64,000 nucleotides of DNA. Origin: Dyella kyungheensis (GTDB lineage: Bacteria > Pseudomonadota > Gammaproteobacteria > Xanthomonadales > Rhodanobacteraceae). The stretch's first letter is position 1. Every line of letters starts with the position of its first letter. The notes beneath the pieces are model-generated. The model was not told the origin of the DNA, did no database searches, and saw only the letters and a program-made list of their open reading frames with translations. Of the stretch, positions 56,887 to 64,000 are shown in pieces. The stretch is from assembly GCF_016905005.1 (NCBI RefSeq), contig NZ_JADIKC010000007.1, forward strand, positions 62,001 to 126,000, read 5' to 3'. Both the position numbers and the translations under genes were made by a program.

Positions 56887-57727
56887 GGGGGAGGTGTGGC
56901 TCCCAGCAGGCGGCATCGGGCTGGAACGGGCGTGGCGAGACGCCCAGCAGGCGCTGCAATTCGCTGTTGTCGGCTATCAGGTCGGCTTCCAGCCGGGTCA
57001 ATGGGCCGCGCAGGCGCGGCACCGCGTGACGCCCGGCGCGCAGAAGCACGGCGGGAATCGGCAGCGGGATCGTCGGCGTCGCCAGGCTGCGGCGCACCCG
57101 GGCGAACATCTCAGCTGCGGTGAGGCGTTCGCCGCCGCCCAGCGGAAGGATCCGCCCTGCCGCGTCCGGATGATCGAGTGCCGCCATCACCGCGGCGGCG
57201 ATATCGTCCGCATGCACAGGCTGGCGCAGACCGCGGCCCGCCGGCAGTGGAAAGACATGCAGGCGGCTGGCCCGACGCGCGATCGGCGTGAGGCTTTTAT
57301 CGATGCCCGCGCCGTAGATGAGTGTCGGCCGGAAAATCGTCCACGCCATGCCCTGCCGATCGCAGGCGGCGGCCACGGCGGCTTCACCATCGCGCAGCGT
57401 CTGCGAGAGCTCGCGCTCGGCAGCTACGTCGGAGGCTTGCTTGGATTCGGCGCTCATCGAACTGGTGGCGATGATGCGCGTCGTCGATGGCAAGCCTGCG
57501 GGTGCCAGCCATGCGGCAAACGATGCGAGCGGACCGAAATTGATCACCGCGGACGGCTGGGCGACGGCGGGAACGCGGTCGGGCAGATCGCCTTGCAACC
57601 ATTGAACGCCGGCCTGCGTCGGTCGCGGTTTGCGACTCAGCGCAACGATCGATTCCCCGCGCGCGCGCAGTCGTGGCAGCAGGAAATGGCCAATCTGACT
57701 GCTGGCCCCGAACACGAGCACCGTCAT
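56882..57727 (-). CDS. NAD(P)-dependent epimerase/dehydratase-like protein
   Basis: 281 residues, extended/atypical SDR. Rossmann start MTVLVFGASSQIGHFLLPRL, ATSSMSAESKQASD, FRPTLIYGAGIDKSLTPIA and DDIAAAVMAAL. The catalytic Tyr-Lys pair is not obvious (YxxxK is not seen in the expected place), so it may bind rather than turn over substrate. It starts one base after the stop of the TPR protein gene on the same strand. Its end is written by a REP-like repeat. Confidence 0.85.
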   Translation of the reverse strand: MTVLVFGASSQIGHFLLPRLRARGESIVALSRKPRPTQAGVQWLQGDLPDRVPAVAQPSAVINFGPLASFAAWLAPAGLPSTTRIIATSSMSAESKQASDVAAERELSQTLRDGEAAVAAACDRQGMAWTIFRPTLIYGAGIDKSLTPIARRASRLHVFPLPAGRGLRQPVHADDIAAAVMAALDHPDAAGRILPLGGGERLTAAEMFARVRRSLATPTIPLPIPAVLLRAGRHAVPRLRGPLTRLEADLIADNSELQRLLGVSPRPFQPDAACWEPHLPL

Positions 57728-57728
57728 A

Positions 57729-59450
57729 TCAGCCGCCCGATTGCAGCCGCGCCATCAACGTCGCCAGGCGCGGATTGCCGGGCGCGAGCTTGCGCGCGCT
57801 GTCCAGCGACTGCGCCGCGTTGGCGCGATCGCCGTTCTGCAATTGCTGTTCGGCCTGATCCATCCAGGCACCGGCAAGGCGCAAGCGCAGCTCGCCCTGA
57901 TTGGCGTTGCCGGGCGATAGGTCGGCCACGTCGGCGAGACGGTTGCCGGCCGCGCCAAGATTGCCGCTGGCGAGGGCCTGGTTGAACTGGTTGATGGCGA
58001 GCGTGGGCAGCGATTCCAGGCCATGGCGCGCTGCTTCATTGTTGCCATCCAGCGCCAAAGCCTGGCGGTAGAGGTCGTAGGCGCTTTCGCCCGGCGGCAG
58101 CATCAGGTTGCCCTGCCGGGCAGCCGCGTCAGCGCGTTGCACGGTGCGCGCCAGTTCGGCGCTCTGCTGTGGCGTGAGCGGCGGATGCTGGAGGTTGTCG
58201 TCGTTGTCTGCGGCGGCGTCGCCGGCGATGTCGTTGGCGACCTGCGCGGCGTTGGATTTGCGTCCGCCGCCGAGGCGCGCACGTGCTGCGGCAAGATCGG
58301 CCGAATGCGGTGCGATGGTCGCGGCCTGATCCAACAGCTGGCGTGCATGCGTGTTGTCCGCATTGTCGAGCGCCGCATTGGCCTGCACGATCAGCGCCTG
58401 GGCCACCTGGCCCATGCCGGCCTTGGCGTCGCCGTTGTCGGGATCGATCGCCAGCGCCGCCTTGAAGTGCGCCAGCGCGGTGTCGTCGCCCGCACCCACG
58501 ATGCGGCCGTCGCGCAAGGCGTTCTGGCCCTGCTTGACCGCATCGGTAAGGGCACTGTTGTCCTGCTGGTTTACCTGCACCAGCGCAGCGCGCAGTGCCG
58601 GCAGCTCGCCGTAATTGGGCAGCAGCACGGCGAGGCGGTCGACCAGCGCCGAGGCGGTGGCCCGGTCGCCGGCATCCAGCGCCTTGTGCGCCTGGCCAGC
58701 CAGTGCGTCACCCACTTGTTCCAGGCCGTGCTTGGCCACGGCGTTGTTGGGATCGGCGGCCAGCACGCGGCGATAAAGCTCGCCGGCGCCATCGTCGCCC
58801 TGCAGCTTGCCCGCGTCGAAGGCTTGCTGGGCCTGCTCGACCAGATGATCGGTGGGCACCTTGCCATTGCGTGCGGCGGCCAGGGACTGGCTCAGGCGAT
58901 CGACATCGCTGCCGCCACCGAGCAGTTCGCGTGCGGCGGTGAGTGCCTGATCGGCGTCGTCCAGCTTGCCGGCCTGCAAGGCGGCGTCGGCGCGGGCGAT
59001 CTCGGCCTGCCCCACGTTGCGCAGGCCGTCGCGGGCGCGGTCGTTGTCGGGTTGCAGGGCGCGCGCTGCTTCGAAAAGTTCGCGCGCGCTGGAGCCGTCG
59101 TTGCCATCGAGATGGCCTTGCTGCAGCGCCGTTTCCGCGCGCCCCAGGATGCCGTCGAGTTCGGTGTTCGGCACTAGGCCGCGCAGCCTGTCCTGGCCGA
59201 TCCACAGCGAGGTGCCCACGCCGATGGCAATCAGCACCACCACCGGTACCAGCCAGCCGCGACGCTTGGGCCGATGCACGGGCGGACGCGAGGAACCGCC
59301 GCGACGAAGGTCCGGATCGAGCGTGAACGTGGGTAGCCCGTCGTCGTCCCGGGACTTGGGCGCGGGTCCGTCCAGGTTATCGAGATTGCCGAGCGTGGGC
59401 TCGGTGCGGCCCGACGAGCCGTGGTCGTGCTGGTCTTTGCGTCCGTTCAT
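57729..59450 (-). CDS. TPR-rich membrane protein of unknown function
   Basis: 573 residues. A charged N-terminal cytosolic part (about 1-65), one membrane helix (WLVPVVVLIAIGVGTSLWI, about 66-84), then a large outer region of repeating helical units with ALQ/AL patterns (ALAGQAHKALDAGDRATA, LARTVQRADAAARQGNL) typical of TPR or SEL1-like solenoids. Such proteins often scaffold complexes. It is directly upstream of the epimerase-like gene and 77 bp downstream of relA. Confidence 0.8.
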   Translation of the reverse strand: MNGRKDQHDHGSSGRTEPTLGNLDNLDGPAPKSRDDDGLPTFTLDPDLRRGGSSRPPVHRPKRRGWLVPVVVLIAIGVGTSLWIGQDRLRGLVPNTELDGILGRAETALQQGHLDGNDGSSARELFEAARALQPDNDRARDGLRNVGQAEIARADAALQAGKLDDADQALTAARELLGGGSDVDRLSQSLAAARNGKVPTDHLVEQAQQAFDAGKLQGDDGAGELYRRVLAADPNNAVAKHGLEQVGDALAGQAHKALDAGDRATASALVDRLAVLLPNYGELPALRAALVQVNQQDNSALTDAVKQGQNALRDGRIVGAGDDTALAHFKAALAIDPDNGDAKAGMGQVAQALIVQANAALDNADNTHARQLLDQAATIAPHSADLAAARARLGGGRKSNAAQVANDIAGDAAADNDDNLQHPPLTPQQSAELARTVQRADAAARQGNLMLPPGESAYDLYRQALALDGNNEAARHGLESLPTLAINQFNQALASGNLGAAGNRLADVADLSPGNANQGELRLRLAGAWMDQAEQQLQNGDRANAAQSLDSARKLAPGNPRLATLMARLQSGG

Positions 59451-59527
59451 GGGTTCACGAGGGTGGGTTCAACGGGTGGCAGCTTAACATCGCGCTGCAC
59501 CGGCTCCCTGTCGGGAACGCGCGGCGT

Positions 59528-61663
59528 TCAGGCACCGCTGACGCGGCGAGCGTCGACCACGTTGGGCAGTGCCGCCAGCCGGCTGAGCAGCCCGGACAAC
59601 TGTTCGAAATCGCGTACACGCAGGGTGAAGCGCATCTCCACCTCGCCGGTGTGGGCAAACACCCGGCTGGACGACGCAATGATGTGCGTGCCCATGTTGC
59701 TGATCAGGTTGGTGACGTCCTTCTGCAAGCCCTTGCGATCGTAGCCGCGCAGTTCGATGTCCACTTCATAGGCCTGGGCAGCCGCCTTGCCCCACTCGAC
59801 GTCGATCACGCGATCCGGATCGCGCCGCGCCAGCCGCGCGAGACTCGCGCAGTCGGCACGATGCACGGAGACGCCGCGTCCGCGCGTGACGAAACCGCGC
59901 ACCGGATCGCCTGGCAACGGCTGGCAGCAGCGCGCCAGCGTGGTGAGCAGGTTGCCCACGCCTTCGATGCTGAGCGCACTGTGGTCGCGCAGCGCCTGTC
60001 GCGCCTGGGTGGGTCCGAGCGGCGGCGGCACGGCGGGCGGCGGCGCGGAGGCTTCCTGCAATACGCGGGCGATCTGCCCCGGCGCCACTTCACCGAGCGC
60101 CAGCGCCACCAGCAGTTCGTCGTGCGTCTTCAGATGGAAGTGCGCAGGCAACTTGCCGATGTCGGCGGCGGGCAGCGCGAGACGCTTGATCTCCTTTTCG
60201 AAGATCGCACGCCCTGCCGCGAGATTGGCATCGTGCGCGATACGGCGGAACCATGTGCGCACTTTTTCCTTGGCGCGCGAGGTGTGCAGATAGCCGTGGT
60301 GCGCCGACAGCCAGTCGCGGCTGGGTTCGGCCACTTTCGCCGTCAGCACTTCGATGCGATCGCCGCTGGACGGCTGGAAGGTGAGCGGCACGATGCGTCC
60401 GTTGACCTTCGCGCCGCGGCAGCGATGCCCCACTTCGGTGTGCACGTGGTAGGCGAAATCCAGCACCGTGGCGCCATGCGGCAGGTCCACCACTTCACCC
60501 TTGGGGGTGAGCACGTAGACGCGATCTTCGAGCAGTTCGGTGTGCAGGTCCGCGGCGAGATCGCCGTCGCTGTCCGGCCGCGGTTCCAGCAGGCGGCGCA
60601 TCCAGGCGATCTTGGCCTCGAATTCGCTGTCGCCGGCGCCGCCTTCCTTGTAACGCCAGTGCGCGGCCACGCCCAGTTCGTTGATGCGATGCATCTCGTG
60701 CGTGCGGATCTGCACTTCGAGCGTCTTGCCACGCGGGCCGACCACCGCCGTATGCAGCGAGCGATAGTCGTTGCCCTTGGGGCGCGCGATGTAATCGTCG
60801 AACTCGCCAGGCAGATGCGGCCACAAGGTGTGCACGACGCCGAGCGCGCCGTAGCAGTCACCGATGGAATCGACCAGCACGCGCACGGCACGGATGTCGT
60901 AGAGATCGGAAAACTCCAGCGACTTGCGCTGCATCTTCTTCCAGATCGAATAGATGTGTTTCGGACGGCCGGCCAGTTCCGCGCGGATGCCCGCCGTTTC
61001 CAGCGAGCGCTGCAACGCGCTCAGCGTTTCGCGGATGAAGTCCTCGCGGTCCACCCGCCTTTCGTCGAGCAGGCGCGCGATGCGCTTGTAGGTTTCCGGT
61101 TGCAGGTAGCGGAAGCACAGGTCTTCCAGCTCCCACTTCAGTTGCCAGATACCCAGGCGGTTGGCGAGCGGCGCGTGGATGTCCTGCGTGAGGCGCGCCA
61201 GCGGCTGGCGTTCGTGGTCCGGCAATGCGTTTGCCGCGCGCATACGCGCCAGCTGGCGAGCGAGCAGGATGAACACCACGCGCAGGTCGCGGATGATCGC
61301 CAGCAGCAGGCGCCGCAAGCCTTCGGCGCCCCGGTCCGCGCCGTGCTGGGCGTGCAGCGCCCAGACTTTTTCGGCGGCCACCTGCCCGCCGACCAGTCGC
61401 TGCAGGTCGGGCGGCAGGCTGGGTTCGCGTAGCGCCCATAGCGCCGGATCGATGCGCGACACCTCGAACCACAGCGCCGCGGCCTGGGTCTGCGTGTCGC
61501 AGCCGAGCATGGCCAGCAGCTCCAGCACGTCCACGCACTCGGCCTGGTTCATCGGCAGCACCGCGCAGGTGTCCAGCGCCTCGCCCAACGCGGGCGACAC
61601 GCTGCCGGCGCGTTCGCGCCACTCGGCGAGACCCGAGCTTGGATGGAGGGCGGCTTGAACCAT
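59528..61663 (-). CDS. relA: (p)ppGpp synthetase RelA
   Basis: 711 residues. The N-terminal HD-type hydrolase region (about 50-180) lacks the catalytic HDxxED residues, so this is the synthetase-only RelA. Synthetase: GRPKHIYSIWKKMQRKS, YDIRAVRVLVDSI, YRSLHTAVVGPRGKTLEVQI. The TGS domain follows (VYVLTPKGEVVDLPHGATVL), then the C-terminal zinc-finger-like ARCCQPLPGDPVRGF and ACT domain. It makes (p)ppGpp at ribosomes with uncharged tRNA. Opposite strand to the small exported protein. Confidence 0.95.
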   Translation of the reverse strand: MVQAALHPSSGLAEWRERAGSVSPALGEALDTCAVLPMNQAECVDVLELLAMLGCDTQTQAAALWFEVSRIDPALWALREPSLPPDLQRLVGGQVAAEKVWALHAQHGADRGAEGLRRLLLAIIRDLRVVFILLARQLARMRAANALPDHERQPLARLTQDIHAPLANRLGIWQLKWELEDLCFRYLQPETYKRIARLLDERRVDREDFIRETLSALQRSLETAGIRAELAGRPKHIYSIWKKMQRKSLEFSDLYDIRAVRVLVDSIGDCYGALGVVHTLWPHLPGEFDDYIARPKGNDYRSLHTAVVGPRGKTLEVQIRTHEMHRINELGVAAHWRYKEGGAGDSEFEAKIAWMRRLLEPRPDSDGDLAADLHTELLEDRVYVLTPKGEVVDLPHGATVLDFAYHVHTEVGHRCRGAKVNGRIVPLTFQPSSGDRIEVLTAKVAEPSRDWLSAHHGYLHTSRAKEKVRTWFRRIAHDANLAAGRAIFEKEIKRLALPAADIGKLPAHFHLKTHDELLVALALGEVAPGQIARVLQEASAPPPAVPPPLGPTQARQALRDHSALSIEGVGNLLTTLARCCQPLPGDPVRGFVTRGRGVSVHRADCASLARLARRDPDRVIDVEWGKAAAQAYEVDIELRGYDRKGLQKDVTNLISNMGTHIIASSSRVFAHTGEVEMRFTLRVRDFEQLSGLLSRLAALPNVVDARRVSGA

Positions 61664-61777
61664 CCGCTTATTCTAGAGCATCCCCGGGGGCTACCCTCAG
61701 GCGGCATGAACCGGCGATTCATGCCGTGTATGCTGCGCCAGCAAAGCATTATCCCTTGTACCCGAGAGGATCACCCC

Positions 61778-62254
61778 ATGCGTCTGGCCCGCCCGCTGCT
61801 GTTGCTGATGAGTATCGCCCTTGCCCTGCCCGTCGCCGCTTTTGCCGCCGACCAGTACGTGCCGCTGCAGCAGCGCATGTCGCCGGAGGAATTCAAGGCC
61901 GCCGGCCTGGACAAGCTGTCGCCGGATGAGCTGAAGAATCTCGACAACTGGCTGAGCGGGCACGGCAAGGTCGTCACCAAGGTGGTCGACCAGGCGGGCA
62001 AGCCGGTGTTCTATCCCACCAGCGAGAAATCGGGCCCGGTGCAGGCGCGCGTGCAGGGAACGTTTGCGGGCTTCAACGGCCACGGCCAGCTCACCCTGGA
62101 CAATGGCCAGGTATGGCAGCAATCGGACAGCACCAAGGTGTCCTGCCTTTCCAGCGAGAATCCGAAGGTCATCATTCGTCGTTCGCTGATGGGCAACTGG
62201 ATGGCGGCTGTCGATGGCTGCAACGACACGGCGCCGATGACGCGGGTGAAGTAA
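61778..62254 (+). CDS. small exported protein of unknown function
   Basis: 158 residues from ATG 61778 with GAGAGGA upstream. Signal peptide MRLARPLLLLMSIALALP cleaved near AFAAD. The mature part has a helical stretch (QRMSPEEFKAAGLDKLSPDELKNLDNWL) and a beta-rich C-terminal part with cysteines in VSCLSS and VDGCNDT. Xanthomonads carry similar conserved hypotheticals; no function known. It is divergent from relA. Confidence 0.75.
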   Translation: MRLARPLLLLMSIALALPVAAFAADQYVPLQQRMSPEEFKAAGLDKLSPDELKNLDNWLSGHGKVVTKVVDQAGKPVFYPTSEKSGPVQARVQGTFAGFNGHGQLTLDNGQVWQQSDSTKVSCLSSENPKVIIRRSLMGNWMAAVDGCNDTAPMTRVK

Positions 62255-62262
62255 GGTCTTCC

Positions 62263-62332
62263 TGTGGGAGCGCACCCTGTGCGCGACTGGCGACAATCGT
62301 CGCGCCAGTCGCGCACAGGGTGCGCTCCCACA
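62263..62332. repeat. REP-like inverted repeat, family A (copy 4)
   Basis: A perfect 30-bp stem: 62263-62292 with 62303-62332, 10-nt loop. It lies between the convergent exported-protein gene and hrpA and could terminate both. Confidence 0.9.
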
Positions 62333-62347
62333 AATTGAGGTAACGAC

Positions 62348-64000
62348 TCAGGCGAGATTTTCCAGCGCTCGCGTCAGGCGCTTGGCCGATACGGGTTCGG
62401 CCGTCTTCAGTTCCTGCGCGAACAGCGATACGCGCCACTCCTCGATCAACCAACGCAATTCGTCCAGGCCTTCGTTGCCGGCCGCGCGATGCTTGAGGTA
62501 GTCGCGCCAGAACGGCAGCACCTGCAACAGCCGTTGCTGATCCTTGGCGGGATCCTGCCGCAAGCGCTCCGCGCGCAGACGCATGGCTTTCAGATAGCGC
62601 GGATAGTGCGCCAGCCGCGAGGTGGGAAGTTCACGCAGGAAGCCCGCGGTGAGCAGCGCGTCGAGCTGCTCGCGCAGGTCGTCGTAGCTCGCCCGCGCAA
62701 AACCCATCAGCGGCGGTTGCAGCCACGGCTTCAGGTCGGCCTGGGCTTCGATGATGGGCTCGGCCAGCTTCAGTCGCTCCACCGCGGCACCGAACAGCTC
62801 GCGCGCCGCCTGCGTATGCAAGGCTTCGAAGGTGCCCGCCGTGCGTACGTCGAGCGTGTGACGCGCCAGCAGATCCTGGAAGCCGCCTTCGACCAGATCC
62901 TCGCGCAGGCCATCCACGCCACCGAGCGGCGCGTACTTCAAGGCCAGCGGGTTGCCGACGGGCAATCGGCGGCGCGCCTGTTTCATGTCGCTGGCGAGCG
63001 CATTGCGCAGCAGGCGGATGACGCCTTCGACGTGTGCCTCGCGCGCCTCGTCGCTGCGTTCGAACACCCGCAAGGCCACGGCATCGCCCAGGTCGACCAG
63101 TGCCGGGAACGCCAGCAAGCCGCCAGCCGAACGTACCTGTGCGGGAATTTCCTCGAAGTCCCAGCTGGCGATGTCCTCGCGGGTGAGTTCGATATCGGTC
63201 TTGCGTGAAAACGCCTCGCGCGCCTGGCCTTCCCATTGGCCACGGATCGCGGCGAGGTCGCGTCCCGTCGCCAGGGTCTTGCCGCTTTCATCGTGCAGGC
63301 GATAACGCATGCGGAAATGCGCCGGCAATTCCACCGCATCGAACTCGGACGCCGACACATCGACACCGGTGGCGCGCTTGAGGAAGGTGGCGAGCGCTTT
63401 CGTCAGCGACTCGTCCCGTGGCGCCTCCGCCTCCGCGAAGGCGCGGGCGAAATCCGGGGCGGGTACAAAGTTGCGGCGCAATGCCTTGGGCAGACCGCGG
63501 ATCAGCTCGGCCACCTTTTCGGCGAGCAGTCCGGGCACCAGCCACTCACAGCGCGCGGCTGGCAGCGCATTCAACATGGCGAGCGGGAGGTGCAGTGTCA
63601 CGCCATCGGCATCGTCGCCGGGAACGAAGCGGTATTCGAGGCGGTACTTTTGCGGAGGTACATCCAGCGATGCGGGAAACGCTTCGGGATCGAGCCCTGC
63701 CCCGCCGCTCATGACGTCGTCCAGCGACCAGCGCAGCGCAGCCTGCTCTGCCGGGCGTGCCTTGCGGTACCAGGCGTCGAGTGCGCGGCTGTCCGCGATG
63801 TCCTGCGGTAGTTTCCCTTCGAAGAAAGCGACCAGTTCGTCCTCGTGGCGGAGCAGTCCTTCGCGACGCTGCTTGGCCTCGATGCCGCGGGCATCTTCCA
63901 GCACGCGCTGATTGGCGCGGATGAAATCGGCGCGTGCATCGATATCGCAACGCACCAGCGCCTCGCGCAGGAAGATCTCATGTGCGAGCACGGGATCCTG
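62348..64000 (-). CDS. hrpA: ATP-dependent RNA helicase HrpA (C-terminal part)
   Basis: 550 residues are inside the window and the frame continues past the edge (codons for QDPVLAHEIFLREALV). These match the DUF3418 C-terminal region of HrpA: EIFLREALVRCDIDARADFI, HLPLAMLNALPAARCEWLVPG, WLIEEWRVSLFAQELKT and a conserved end ALENLA. The helicase motor (Walker A, DEAH box) would lie beyond 64000. HrpA resolves stalled ribosomes on mRNA in E. coli. Confidence 0.92.
   Translation of the reverse strand, partial: QDPVLAHEIFLREALVRCDIDARADFIRANQRVLEDARGIEAKQRREGLLRHEDELVAFFEGKLPQDIADSRALDAWYRKARPAEQAALRWSLDDVMSGGAGLDPEAFPASLDVPPQKYRLEYRFVPGDDADGVTLHLPLAMLNALPAARCEWLVPGLLAEKVAELIRGLPKALRRNFVPAPDFARAFAEAEAPRDESLTKALATFLKRATGVDVSASEFDAVELPAHFRMRYRLHDESGKTLATGRDLAAIRGQWEGQAREAFSRKTDIELTREDIASWDFEEIPAQVRSAGGLLAFPALVDLGDAVALRVFERSDEAREAHVEGVIRLLRNALASDMKQARRRLPVGNPLALKYAPLGGVDGLREDLVEGGFQDLLARHTLDVRTAGTFEALHTQAARELFGAAVERLKLAEPIIEAQADLKPWLQPPLMGFARASYDDLREQLDALLTAGFLRELPTSRLAHYPRYLKAMRLRAERLRQDPAKDQQRLLQVLPFWRDYLKHRAAGNEGLDELRWLIEEWRVSLFAQELKTAEPVSAKRLTRALENLA

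Overview
The window is high-GC chromosomal DNA from a gammaproteobacterium, most likely Xanthomonadales (Lysobacterales) and probably Rhodanobacteraceae (Dyella, Luteibacter, Rhodanobacter or a relative). This rests on gene order and protein types, not on a marker search: hda-perM-DUF2066 divergent from purM-purN, kdsD-kdsC-lptCAB-rpoN-hpf-hprK-rapZ-EIIA-HPr-EI, an Oar-like TonB receptor, and two intergenic inverted-repeat (REP-like) families.

Layout. 1-5.2 kb: replication and purine genes (hda fragment, AI-2E/PerM exporter, DUF2066, purM, purN, DUF3108), with a 274-bp cloverleaf-like inverted-repeat element between the divergent DUF2066 and purM genes. 5.6-20.6 kb: a two-partner secretion locus organised like contact-dependent inhibition (CDI): a TpsB transporter, a 4234-residue TpsA adhesin/toxin with 570-bp tandem repeats, and an overlapping small gene that is the probable immunity gene. 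20.6-24.8 kb: accessory region of less typical composition with two exported proteins of unknown function, a HigA-like orphan antitoxin, two membrane proteins and short dispersed repeats. 25.1-37.2 kb: conserved envelope and regulation block: murA, ibaG, Kdo and LPS export genes (kdsD, kdsC, lptC, lptA, lptB), sigma-54, hibernation factor and a PTS phosphorelay. ptsN, which usually sits between hpf and hprK, is absent here.

37.3-48.4 kb: ordinary metabolic and regulatory genes (LysR/YeiH pair, GFA enzyme, DUF302, SDR with a divergent ArsR-like repressor, tsaB, creD, NTF2-like, MmyB-like regulator, two VOC proteins, DinG/YoaA helicase). 48.4-53.6 kb: a large Oar-like TonB-dependent receptor, a divergent HTH regulator, then two convergent toxin-antitoxin pairs (FitAB-type and Phd/PIN), each with a long palindrome at its promoter. 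53.8-64 kb: a TPR lipoprotein directly behind PBP1b, an NAD(P)-dependent epimerase-like protein, a TPR membrane protein, RelA with a degenerate hydrolase domain, a small secreted protein and the C-terminal part of HrpA running off the edge.

How they fit together: PtsI, HPr, the EIIA-Man protein and HprK form a regulatory rather than transport PTS, next to sigma-54, Hpf and RapZ, which link carbon/nitrogen state to envelope synthesis. KdsD/KdsC and LptCAB supply and export LPS, and MurA and PBP1b build peptidoglycan. The CDI-like locus and the TA pairs are the accessory elements. The strongest candidates for something undescribed are the cloverleaf element at 2409-2682, the C-terminal toxin/immunity module at about 19.5-20.6 kb, and the cargo region behind it.
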